Assembly (NCBI GenBank): GCA_964617455.1
Contig: CAZTYF010000004.1
Location: forward strand, 1 to 64,000
Length of the DNA stretch: 64,000 bases
Source: Monoglobus sp964617455
GTDB taxonomy: Bacteria; Bacillota; Clostridia; Monoglobales; Monoglobaceae
Direction of reading: 5' to 3'
The notes below the pieces were generated by a model, which made no database searches, was not told the origin of the DNA, and saw nothing but the letters and a program-made list of their open reading frames with translations. Of the stretch, positions 42,850 through 50,700 are shown in pieces; the stretch's first letter is position 1; every line of letters starts with the position of its first letter. Both the position numbers and the translations under genes were made by a program.

Positions 42850-44187
42850 ATGAAAAAGAATGTAAATTTCAATTATCGCAGAGCTCTCGGTTTCTTCTCT
42901 CAGGATGAAGTCGACAATATGCAGGCGCAGATATGCGCAGTTGATAAGGTCCTGATGGGGAAAACCGGTGCCGGGAATGATTTCCTGGGCTGGATTGACC
43001 TCCCTGTTGACTACGACAAGGAAGAGTTTGCAAGAATAAAAAAAGCCGCCGAAAAAATCAGAAAAGACAGTGATGTTCTGTTGGTTGTGGGCATAGGCGG
43101 TTCATACCTCGGTGCAAAGGCTGCCTGTGATTTTTTGGGCGGTCCGTTCTATAATATGACCGAGAAACCTCAAATTATTTTCTGTGGCAATAATATAAGC
43201 CCCAATTATTTGAATTCCGTATTAAAAACCATAGAGGGCAAGGATGTTTCGGTCAATATTATTTCAAAATCGGGCACTACAACCGAACCTGCCATAGCGT
43301 TCAGAATCCTAAAAAATTATGTTGAGAAAAAATACGGTAAAGAAGGTGCCAAATCTCGGATTTATGCCACAACCGATAAGGCTCGCGGGGCTTTAAAGAA
43401 TTTGGCGGACGAGGAAGGCTATGAGACATTTGTTGTCCCGGATGATGTTGGCGGCAGATATTCGGTTTTGACTGCCGTAGGTCTTTTGCCCATTGCTGTT
43501 TCCGGTGCAAATATTGATGCCATGATGGAAGGCGCAGCCGCAGCAAGAGAAATGTATATGGATCCGGATCTCAAGAAAAATGAGTGCTATCAATATGCGG
43601 CAATCAGAAACATTCTTCTCCAGAAGGGCAAAACAATAGAGATGTTGGTAAATTATGAGCCTGAGCTTCAATATTTTATCGAATGGTGGAAACAACTGTA
43701 TGGTGAGAGTGAAGGCAAGGACAAAAAGGGTATTTTCCCCGCAGGTGCCTCCTTCTCCACTGATCTTCATTCAATGGGCCAGTATATTCAAGACGGTAAG
43801 CGCCAGCTTTTCGAGACCGTTCTTTATGTTAAAAATTCGAAGAGCGACATAGAAATGACAACAGATAAAGACAATGTCGATGGCCTGAATTTCTTAGCAG
43901 GCAAAACCATGGACTTTGTAAACAAAAAGGCTTTCGAGGGCACCCTCCTTGCCCATACGGACGGAGGAGTTCCCAATCTCATCGTTGAGCTTGAATCTCT
44001 TGATGAATATACCTTCGGTCAGTTGGTATACTTTTTTGAGAAAGCCTGCGGTATAAGCGGATACCTTCTTGGTGTCAATCCTTTTAACCAGCCCGGTGTT
44101 GAAAGCTACAAGAAAAATATGTTTGCTCTCCTTGGTAAGCCCGGGTATGAGGCTGATAAAGAAGCCTTAGAGGCACGGCTCAAATAA
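42850..44187 (+). CDS. pgi: Glucose-6-phosphate isomerase
   Basis: Pgi interconverts glucose-6-phosphate and fructose-6-phosphate. The protein of about 445 residues is of the compact Gram-positive type. VVGIGGSYLGAKAAC, ISKSGTTTEPAIAFRI (sugar phosphate site), GGRYSVLTAVGLLP, LHSMGQYIQDG and NQPGVESYKKNMF are present. I start it at ATG 42850, nine bases after AAGGAG; an ATG directly touching that site (42841) is unlikely. Own promoter; the small P-loop gene follows. Confidence 0.96.
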   Translation: MKKNVNFNYRRALGFFSQDEVDNMQAQICAVDKVLMGKTGAGNDFLGWIDLPVDYDKEEFARIKKAAEKIRKDSDVLLVVGIGGSYLGAKAACDFLGGPFYNMTEKPQIIFCGNNISPNYLNSVLKTIEGKDVSVNIISKSGTTTEPAIAFRILKNYVEKKYGKEGAKSRIYATTDKARGALKNLADEEGYETFVVPDDVGGRYSVLTAVGLLPIAVSGANIDAMMEGAAAAREMYMDPDLKKNECYQYAAIRNILLQKGKTIEMLVNYEPELQYFIEWWKQLYGESEGKDKKGIFPAGASFSTDLHSMGQYIQDGKRQLFETVLYVKNSKSDIEMTTDKDNVDGLNFLAGKTMDFVNKKAFEGTLLAHTDGGVPNLIVELESLDEYTFGQLVYFFEKACGISGYLLGVNPFNQPGVESYKKNMFALLGKPGYEADKEALEARLK

Positions 44188-44265
44188 TTAGTTGCCACCG
44201 AAAAATGGATAAAAGCAGCATACAGGAATCAAACCTGTTCAAACAAACGGAAAGGGGTAGTTAAA

Positions 44266-44682
44266 ATGATAAAGATACACATCGGCCTCAAAGGCAGCGG
44301 AAAGACCAAAAGGATAATAACCGATGTGAATGAAGCGGTAAATACCGAACATGGCAATGTTGTTTGCATAACAGATGGAAATCGCCTTATGCATGATATT
44401 TCCAGAAGGGCACGATTGATTGACACCGCCGATTTTGCTATTCGCAATTTTGACATGTTTGAGGGTCTTATCTGCGGTATAATTGCTCAAGACTACGATG
44501 TTACTCATATATTCATTGACAGTATTTTCAAAAGTGTCAAAAGCGGAACCATGGAAACCCTTGATAAATTTGTGGGCGACCTTGAAAAATTTGAAAAGAA
44601 GTTTAATGTTTCGTTTACGATGATGGTCAGTGCAAAGCCTTCCGAGGCCGGTGAGAATGTTAAAAGGTATGCTGTTGAGTAA
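44266..44682 (+). CDS. Small P-loop protein of unknown function
   Basis: This 138-residue protein has a Walker A motif GLKGSGKTK at residues 7-15 and a possible Walker B stretch THIFIDS near 82-88 (beta strand then Asp). It has an ATPase-like N-terminal half but is too short for a complete known NTPase family. I do not recognise it. AAAGGGG precedes the ATG. It stands between pgi and the ymfF/ymfH pair and ends about 95 bases before a strong hairpin. Confidence 0.65.
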   Translation: MIKIHIGLKGSGKTKRIITDVNEAVNTEHGNVVCITDGNRLMHDISRRARLIDTADFAIRNFDMFEGLICGIIAQDYDVTHIFIDSIFKSVKSGTMETLDKFVGDLEKFEKKFNVSFTMMVSAKPSEAGENVKRYAVE

Positions 44683-44778
44683 GCTTTGGACATGAGCGAA
44701 GATATACTTTGTGAATTTTATTGATGAGTATATTTTTCGTGTAGCCATAACTGTGAGACTGTTACTTAGATATTTTGT

Positions 44779-44820
44779 CAGCGGCTTTCTCAACAGAGAA
44801 GGCCGTTGCTTATAATAATT
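44779..44820 (+). terminator. Strong hairpin after the P-loop gene
   Basis: CAGCGGCTTTCTC (44779-44791) pairs with GAGAAGGCCGTTG (44796-44808) over 13 positions with two wobbles, closed by an AACA loop and followed by an AT-rich tail (CTTATAATAATTTT). Confidence 0.7.
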
Positions 44821-44880
44821 TTAAGTGGGCAGTCATTATACCAAAATGTTTTATTTGTTTACAAAGGATGAAGAAAATAA

Positions 44881-46143
44881 ATGATTGACCATATAAAAAA
44901 AGGTGTGGATTTTAAATATATTCATGCCGAAAAATTTAAGACGAACACAATAAGTGTGTTTTTTAATATCCCTCTTCAAGAGAATACCGTAACAAAGGCT
45001 GCATTGTTACCCATGGTCATGAAGCGTGGGACCGAGAATCACAGAACCATGATAGAGATTTCCCAATATCTTGATGAACTTTACAGTGCGACCTTTCGGA
45101 CAGGAGTGCGTCCTAAAGGTGACGGAGAAGTTTTGTATTTTACCGTTGAGTATATTAGAGATAAGTACACGGAAAAAAATATTACCGAGAAAATCATTGA
45201 TTTGCTCAAAGAATTCATATTTAAGCCTCTTTGCGACGACGGTGGTTTTGATGAAAAATATCTCGAAAGCGAGAAGGAAAATCTCAAAAATGCTATCAAT
45301 GGCCTTATTAATGACAAACGCGAATATGCCGAGTTCAAATGCAGAGAGGCTATGTTTGAGGGTAGAGGCTTTGGTATGTTTGAATTAGGATTCACGGAGG
45401 ATTTGCCAAAGATTGATAGAAATAACCTCTATGATTTTTATAGGACCGTCAGGGACAGCGCCAAAGTTGATGTATTTGCAAGCGGAGAATTTTCGGATGG
45501 GGGTATAAAAAAAATAAAAGAGGAACTTTGTTGTGCATTTTGTGATAGAAAGGCAGATTACATAGAATCTGATGTCATTTCCCCGAGAGGCGAAAAACCG
45601 GAAAAAATAGTTGATGAGATATCTATGGTTCAGAGCAAGCTGTGTATCGGTCTTAGCACGGGAATCGATACGGATTCAAATTTGTACTATCCCTTGGTTT
45701 TGGGCAATTGTGTTTTTGGAGGCAGCCCGTTTTCCAAGCTCTTCAATAATGTACGGGAAAAGCTTAGTCTCGCCTATTATGCCTCATCTCGGTTCGAGCA
45801 ATTTAAAGGTGCTTTGTTTGTAAGCTGTGGCATTGAAACCGAAAAGTTTGAAGCGGCGTATGATGAAATTATGGCTCAGCTTTCCAATATGAAAAATGGA
45901 GAAATCGAAATCGACGAGATTGAGAATGCCAAGCGTTATATGAATAACAGACTGACATCCATGAAGGACGGCCTATATTCTATGGAGGATTATTATCTGT
46001 CTCAGACCATATTGAACAATAGTTGTGAGATAGATGAAATGATTGATAGACTTAATAACGTCACAAAGGACGAAATAATTACTGCATTTAATAAGGTTAA
46101 AGTGGATGTGGTATATTTCCTAAAGGGGGGTGACGGACAGTGA
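44881..46143 (+). CDS. ymfF: M16-like protein YmfF, without the zinc-binding motif
   Basis: This 420-residue protein has the M16 peptidase fold (IPLQENTVTKAALLPMVMKRGT, later LSLAYYASSRFEQFKG) but no HxxEH, so it should be catalytically inactive and act as the partner of the next protein. The YmfF/YmfH pair is conserved in Firmicutes and in Bacillus subtilis is linked to modification of elongation factor P. It starts at ATG 44881 after AAGGATG and overlaps the next gene by four bases. Confidence 0.85.
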   Translation: MIDHIKKGVDFKYIHAEKFKTNTISVFFNIPLQENTVTKAALLPMVMKRGTENHRTMIEISQYLDELYSATFRTGVRPKGDGEVLYFTVEYIRDKYTEKNITEKIIDLLKEFIFKPLCDDGGFDEKYLESEKENLKNAINGLINDKREYAEFKCREAMFEGRGFGMFELGFTEDLPKIDRNNLYDFYRTVRDSAKVDVFASGEFSDGGIKKIKEELCCAFCDRKADYIESDVISPRGEKPEKIVDEISMVQSKLCIGLSTGIDTDSNLYYPLVLGNCVFGGSPFSKLFNNVREKLSLAYYASSRFEQFKGALFVSCGIETEKFEAAYDEIMAQLSNMKNGEIEIDEIENAKRYMNNRLTSMKDGLYSMEDYYLSQTILNNSCEIDEMIDRLNNVTKDEIITAFNKVKVDVVYFLKGGDGQ

Positions 46144-47462
46144 GCAATGAAATTAAGGACTTCTTCAGTGATGAACTCAATGAGAGAATGCTATATGCCA
46201 CCCATAGGAGCGGCCTGCGGGTTTATGTATTTCCCAAAAAAGGATTTAGTAAGTATTATGCCATATATGGCACGGAATACGGGTCGATCGACCGTGAGTT
46301 TGTGGTTCCGGGTGAAAATGAGAAAACTGTTGTTCCCGACGGTATTGCCCATTTTCTTGAACACAAAATGTTCGAGCAGCCCGACGGAAGTAATGCCTTC
46401 GACAGCTTCGCGCTGACCGGCGCCTCAAGCAATGCTTTTACAAGTTTTAATATGACTGCTTATCTCTATAGCTGCACCGATCGCTTCTATGACAATTTGG
46501 ACATATTGATTGATTTTGTTAACAGCCCATATTTTACCGATGAAAATGTAAGCAAGGAAATGGGCATAATTGGGCAAGAAATAAAAATGTATAATGACGA
46601 CCCGGAGTGGAGGGTGTTTTTCAATGCTCTGCGCTTAATGTTCTCGGATAATCCGGTTAAAATCGATATTGCAGGTACCGTTGAGAGCATTTCAAAGATT
46701 GATAAGAACATACTTTATAAATGTTATAAAACCTTCTATAATCCGGGCAATATGATTCTCGTGTTGGTTGGGGATGTTGATATAGAAGAGGCACTCGACC
46801 ATATCGATAAACACCTTAATAATGTGCAAAATTTTGGTGAAATCGAGCACCCAAAAATTCGAGAACCTCTTGAAAGAGTGAAAGAAATCCTGGCGGAACG
46901 AATGGCCATATCGCAGCCTATGTTTGATATAGGTTTCAAAGATATAACGCCGTTTACAACCGGTGAAGAATTAGCTCGCCGAGAAGTTGCCACGGAAATA
47001 ATTCTTGATGCCCTATTTGGCAAGAGCAGTACATTCTATACGGCTCTCTATAGTGAGGGCTTGATAGACGGCAGCTTTGATGTTGAAACTGAACTTGAAA
47101 AGCGCTACGGCTTTTCACTGATCGGCGGCGAATCAAAAGACCCGGAGGCTGTCTATGGAAAAGTTAAAGAAAGAATAAAACAAGCTCAAAATGACGGCAT
47201 CGATAAATCGGATATCGAACGTTCCAAGAAGGTTTTAAAGGCTTCCGAAATAAAACTTTTCAACTATATCGAAGGAGTGGGTAACAATTACATCAAAATG
47301 CTCTTCAAAGGCATTAACCCTTTTGAATACGGCAAAATAATAGACAGCGTGGATTATGACGATATTATGGGGAGACTTTCCGATCACTTTGATGTTGATA
47401 ATTGTGTACTTTCCGTAATTTTGCCTTTAAATTCCGAAGGCAAGGGTGAAGACAATGGTTAA
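46140..47462 (+). CDS. ymfH: M16 zinc peptidase YmfH
   Basis: This 440-residue M16 peptidase carries the inverted zinc motif in HFLEHKMFE (about 70-78) and the downstream Glu region EMGIIGQEIKMYNDDPEW. It would form a hetero-pair with the inactive YmfF encoded just upstream; the GTG start at 46140 overlaps the ymfF stop. The substrate is unknown. It is followed by lgt with an eight-base overlap, so all three are one operon. Confidence 0.88.
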   Translation: MSNEIKDFFSDELNERMLYATHRSGLRVYVFPKKGFSKYYAIYGTEYGSIDREFVVPGENEKTVVPDGIAHFLEHKMFEQPDGSNAFDSFALTGASSNAFTSFNMTAYLYSCTDRFYDNLDILIDFVNSPYFTDENVSKEMGIIGQEIKMYNDDPEWRVFFNALRLMFSDNPVKIDIAGTVESISKIDKNILYKCYKTFYNPGNMILVLVGDVDIEEALDHIDKHLNNVQNFGEIEHPKIREPLERVKEILAERMAISQPMFDIGFKDITPFTTGEELARREVATEIILDALFGKSSTFYTALYSEGLIDGSFDVETELEKRYGFSLIGGESKDPEAVYGKVKERIKQAQNDGIDKSDIERSKKVLKASEIKLFNYIEGVGNNYIKMLFKGINPFEYGKIIDSVDYDDIMGRLSDHFDVDNCVLSVILPLNSEGKGEDNG

Positions 47463-48273
47463 TGTGATTTCATTCCCGAGATTAGGTTTAAGCTTCACTA
47501 TCAACCGAGTGGCTTTTAAAATCTGGAATCTCAATATATATTGGTATGGCATAATCCTTGCCTTAGGTATGATGATAGGTCTCGTGTACGGCTACCGAGA
47601 AATAAAAAAGAACGGTATAAAGCAAGATGACTTGCTCAATATGTTCCTCATCGCAGTTCCTGTTTCAATCATATGTGCTCGGTTGTACTATGTGATTTTT
47701 AATTTTGACATATACAGAGACAATCTTTTGGGCATTTTTGATATCAGAAGCGGAGGTATTGCCGTGTACGGCAGCCTTATTGGAGCTGTCTTTGTTGTAA
47801 TTATTTATTGCCGCAAGAAAAAAATCAATCTCGGCACCGTCCTTGATATATTGGCGGTTGGATTTCTTATTGGCCAGGCCGTGGGCAGATGGGGTAATTT
47901 TTTAAACGGTGAGGCGTATGGCGGTCCGTGTTCAATGCCCTGGGCTATGACCATTGCCTCCGCAAACGGATCTGTGCTTGCGGAAAATGTCCATCCAACC
48001 TTTCTCTATGAAAGTTTGTGGAACGCCATGGGGGTTATTTTCCTTGTGCTGTACAAAAAACATAAAAAGTTCTCCGGAGAGGTATTTTGCTTGTATATCC
48101 TATGGTACGGTATCGGTAGATTTTGGATTGAAGGCATGAGAACCGATTCACTGTATTTAGGGCAGATTCGGATTTCGCAATTGGTTGCTCTTATCTCCGC
48201 TGTCGCCGCCGCTGCCGTATTAATCATCGGGAGAAAAAAATTGTCAAAAAATAACAAGGGATTATCGAATTAG
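47455..48273 (+). CDS. lgt: Prolipoprotein diacylglyceryl transferase
   Basis: Lgt attaches a diacylglyceryl group to the lipobox cysteine of lipoprotein precursors, such as the DUF4430 and PpiC lipoproteins in this window. This membrane protein of about 272 residues has seven or so helices, GGIAVYGSLIGA (about 100-111) and the signature VGRWGNFLNGEAYG (about 143-156). I start it at ATG 47455 behind GGGTG; GTG 47446 is an alternative. It overlaps ymfH by eight bases. Confidence 0.95.
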   Translation: MVNVISFPRLGLSFTINRVAFKIWNLNIYWYGIILALGMMIGLVYGYREIKKNGIKQDDLLNMFLIAVPVSIICARLYYVIFNFDIYRDNLLGIFDIRSGGIAVYGSLIGAVFVVIIYCRKKKINLGTVLDILAVGFLIGQAVGRWGNFLNGEAYGGPCSMPWAMTIASANGSVLAENVHPTFLYESLWNAMGVIFLVLYKKHKKFSGEVFCLYILWYGIGRFWIEGMRTDSLYLGQIRISQLVALISAVAAAAVLIIGRKKLSKNNKGLSN

Positions 48274-48297
48274 AATTTTTAAGGGTCGGAGTGACTG

Positions 48298-48330
48298 TGT
48301 GATGTTATTATTTTTACATATCACATCACA
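48298..48330 (+). promoter_or_regulatory. Inverted repeat ahead of hydG
   Basis: TGTGATGT (48298-48305) and ACATCACA (48323-48330) are perfect inverted arms 17 bases apart, about 47 bases before the hydG start. They recall CRP/FNR half-sites, but the spacing is too wide for one dimer; an RNA hairpin is the other reading. Confidence 0.4.
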
Positions 48331-48376
48331 AAAACAAAGGATACAGTGAGAACTACGATATAAGGAGAGATATAAC

Positions 48377-49810
48377 TTGAAAGATAAATATAGATACGAT
48401 GTTAAATCCTCGGCTGCGGAAGAGTTCATCAATGATGTAGAAATTAATGATACCTTGAAATATGCTGCCGAAAACAGTAAAAATCGTAAGTTAATAAGTT
48501 CGATAATCGAAAAAGCTCGAAACTGCAAAGGCCTTACTCACAGAGAGGCAGCTGTCTTGTTGGATTGCGAGTTAGAGGATCTGAATGAAGAAATGTTTAC
48601 CTTGGCGAAAGAGATTAAAGAAAAAATTTACGGCAGACGAATAGTTTTATTTGCACCTCTCTATCTTTCAAACTTCTGCGTAAACGGCTGTGTCTATTGC
48701 CCCTACCACGCCAAGAATAAGTCAATTTGTCGCAAGAAATTAACCCAGGAAGATGTGGAAACAGAGACTTTAGCCCTTCAAGATATGGGTCACAAACGTT
48801 TAGCTCTCGAAGCCGGAGAGGATCCGGTCAACAATCCTATTGAGTATATCTTGGAATGTATCAATACCGTTTACAGTATTAAACACAAAAACGGTGCCAT
48901 TCGTCGGGTCAATGTAAATATTGCCGCAACTTCGGTCGAAAATTATAAACTGTTGAAAGAAGCCGGAATCGGAACATATATTTTGTTCCAGGAAACTTAT
49001 AATAAAGAGAATTATTTGACTCTCCATCCTACCGGTCCCAAGCATGACTATGCCTATCATACTGAGGCGATGGACAGAGCCATGACGGCCGGTATTGACG
49101 ACGTGGGTTGCGGTGTGCTGTTTGGGCTCAATCTGTATCGCTATGACTTGGTTGGGCTCCTTATGCATGCAGAGCATCTTGAAGCAGCGTTTGGTGTCGG
49201 ACCCCACACAATAAGTGTTCCAAGGATTTGCCCTGCAGATGACATTGATGTGAGTGATTTTTCCAATGCAGTCTCCGATGAGATTTTTTGGAAAATAATT
49301 GCCGTCATCAGAATCGCCGTTCCCTATACGGGAATGATAATATCCACTCGTGAGAGCAAACAGAGTCGTGAGAGAGCCTTGGAATTGGGAATTTCTCAGA
49401 TAAGCGGTGGTTCTCGCACAAGCGTTGGAGGATATGCCGAGCCGGAGCCGGAGGAAGAAAATTCGGCTCAATTTGATACAAATGACCGCAGAACATTGGA
49501 CGAGGTCGTAAATTGGTTGGTCAGCTTAGGATATATACCCAGTTTTTGCACCGCTTGCTATCGGCAGGGCAGAACGGGTGACCGCTTTATGCCTCTTGCT
49601 AAGTCGGGTGCCATACAGAATTGCTGCCAACCTAATGCTATTTTGACACTGAAAGAATATCTTGAAGATTATGCATCTCCCGAAACCAAGTTGAACGGCG
49701 AAAGACTTATAGAAGAAGAGATAAAGAAAATCCCAAATCCCAAAGTATATAACACCACCAAGAAATATCTCAAAGAAATAGAGCAAGGTACGCGAGACTT
49801 TAGGTTTTAA
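48377..49810 (+). CDS. hydG: [FeFe]-hydrogenase maturase HydG (radical SAM tyrosine lyase)
   Basis: HydG breaks tyrosine to give the CO and CN ligands of the hydrogenase H-cluster. The 477-residue protein has the radical SAM motif CVNGCVYC (Cx3Cx2C, about 96-103), LEAGEDP, GIGTYILFQETYN and the HydG-specific second cluster region FCTACYRQGRTGDRF followed by NCCQPNA. This C-terminal iron-sulfur site separates it from ThiH. It starts with TTG at 48377 behind AAGGAGAG. HydE, HydF and the hydrogenase itself are not in this window. Confidence 0.93.
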   Translation: MKDKYRYDVKSSAAEEFINDVEINDTLKYAAENSKNRKLISSIIEKARNCKGLTHREAAVLLDCELEDLNEEMFTLAKEIKEKIYGRRIVLFAPLYLSNFCVNGCVYCPYHAKNKSICRKKLTQEDVETETLALQDMGHKRLALEAGEDPVNNPIEYILECINTVYSIKHKNGAIRRVNVNIAATSVENYKLLKEAGIGTYILFQETYNKENYLTLHPTGPKHDYAYHTEAMDRAMTAGIDDVGCGVLFGLNLYRYDLVGLLMHAEHLEAAFGVGPHTISVPRICPADDIDVSDFSNAVSDEIFWKIIAVIRIAVPYTGMIISTRESKQSRERALELGISQISGGSRTSVGGYAEPEPEEENSAQFDTNDRRTLDEVVNWLVSLGYIPSFCTACYRQGRTGDRFMPLAKSGAIQNCCQPNAILTLKEYLEDYASPETKLNGERLIEEEIKKIPNPKVYNTTKKYLKEIEQGTRDFRF

Positions 49811-49889
49811 ATTGAAGCCTATTTTTGAGGATGTTATACATAAAAGATGACCTAATCCTCTCTTGCTGTTTTGGATGTCTTACGATGCA

Positions 49890-49945
49890 TTTCGTCAATC
49901 GGTTCCCCGTTTGGGGAACCGATGTTATGTATTCGCCCGACGAAA
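49890..49945. other. Nested perfect hairpin between convergent hydG and nitroreductase genes
   Basis: ATCGGTTCCCC (49898-49908) and GGGGAACCGAT (49913-49923) pair over 11 bases around a GTTT loop. A second pair of arms, TTTCGTC (49890-49896) and GACGAAA (49939-49945), encloses it. Neither strand has a following T-run, so it is not a standard terminator. Confidence 0.7.
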
Positions 49946-49990
49946 AAGATCGGATTTAGCGTATTCGCATATTGATGACGGAAAATTTGC

Positions 49991-50536
49991 CTATATCAAA
50001 ACTTCACTCAGTGGACGTTTGGGGACATTTATAGTGCCGCTTTCATCTTCATAATATTTGATATTTCCGTCTGTTTCTTCAACCACTTGGCTCTCTTGGG
50101 CCGGATATCCTACGGCAAGAAGGTATAAAACTTCATGCTCGGTTCCAAGAAGTTCCTTTATTTTTTTCTTGTCGATGGCGCCAAGCCAGCAAGTGCCGAG
50201 CCCCAATTCCTGCGCAGCAAGCATCATGGTTGTAACGGCAGCACCCGCATCTGGTTCGAAGGATTTTTTTATGTTTGTGTCACCCAAAACAGCTATATAG
50301 GAAAGTGGTCTCTCATCTTCGGCCGGATCCCAGTCTGTCAAATATCCGGCCCATTTGGTGCACGGGTATACATCTTTGTGATTGTTCATCAAGGCATATT
50401 TTATCGGCTGCATATTGGCTCCGCTGGCCGCATACCTTGCAGCGTCAATAATTGACAGAATATCCTCCTGCTTAACGGGTATTTGTTTAAATTTCCTTAT
50501 GCTCCTGCGGCTCTTGATTGCATCAATGACATTCAT
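49991..50536 (-). CDS. Nitroreductase-family flavoprotein
   Basis: This protein of about 181 residues has the N-terminal IKSRRSIRKFKQIPV (FMN phosphate site), ARYAASGANMQP, and the late GLGTCWLGAIDKKKIKELLG with AVGYPAQ, all typical of FMN-dependent NAD(P)H nitroreductases. Substrates in the family vary (nitro compounds, quinones, enones). I start it at ATG 50536 after AAAGGAG; the frame is open further upstream without a site. It is transcribed towards hydG. A GTGTTAACAC palindrome lies in the divergent region with the RCC1 gene. Confidence 0.9.
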   Translation of the reverse strand: MNVIDAIKSRRSIRKFKQIPVKQEDILSIIDAARYAASGANMQPIKYALMNNHKDVYPCTKWAGYLTDWDPAEDERPLSYIAVLGDTNIKKSFEPDAGAAVTTMMLAAQELGLGTCWLGAIDKKKIKELLGTEHEVLYLLAVGYPAQESQVVEETDGNIKYYEDESGTINVPKRPLSEVLI

Positions 50537-50620
50537 TATAAAACTCCTTTCATGCTCTAAATATATATCATAATACACAAAATGTTCCGATATGTCAATT
50601 TGTTTTTATTTTGTATAACA

Positions 50621-50630
50621 GTGTTAACAC
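50621..50630. promoter_or_regulatory. Palindrome in the nitroreductase / RCC1 divergent region
   Basis: GTGTTAACAC is a perfect 10-base palindrome, 85 bases from one start codon and 71 from the other. It resembles the core of Rex (NADH-sensing repressor) sites, TTGTTAANNNNTTAACAA, but is shorter, so this is only a candidate operator. Confidence 0.3.
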
Positions 50631-50700
50631 AATTGTAATGTTTTTTTTCTGACTTTATAGTATAATTATCCTGTGGGATTATAGACAGTCGGGTGATCAG

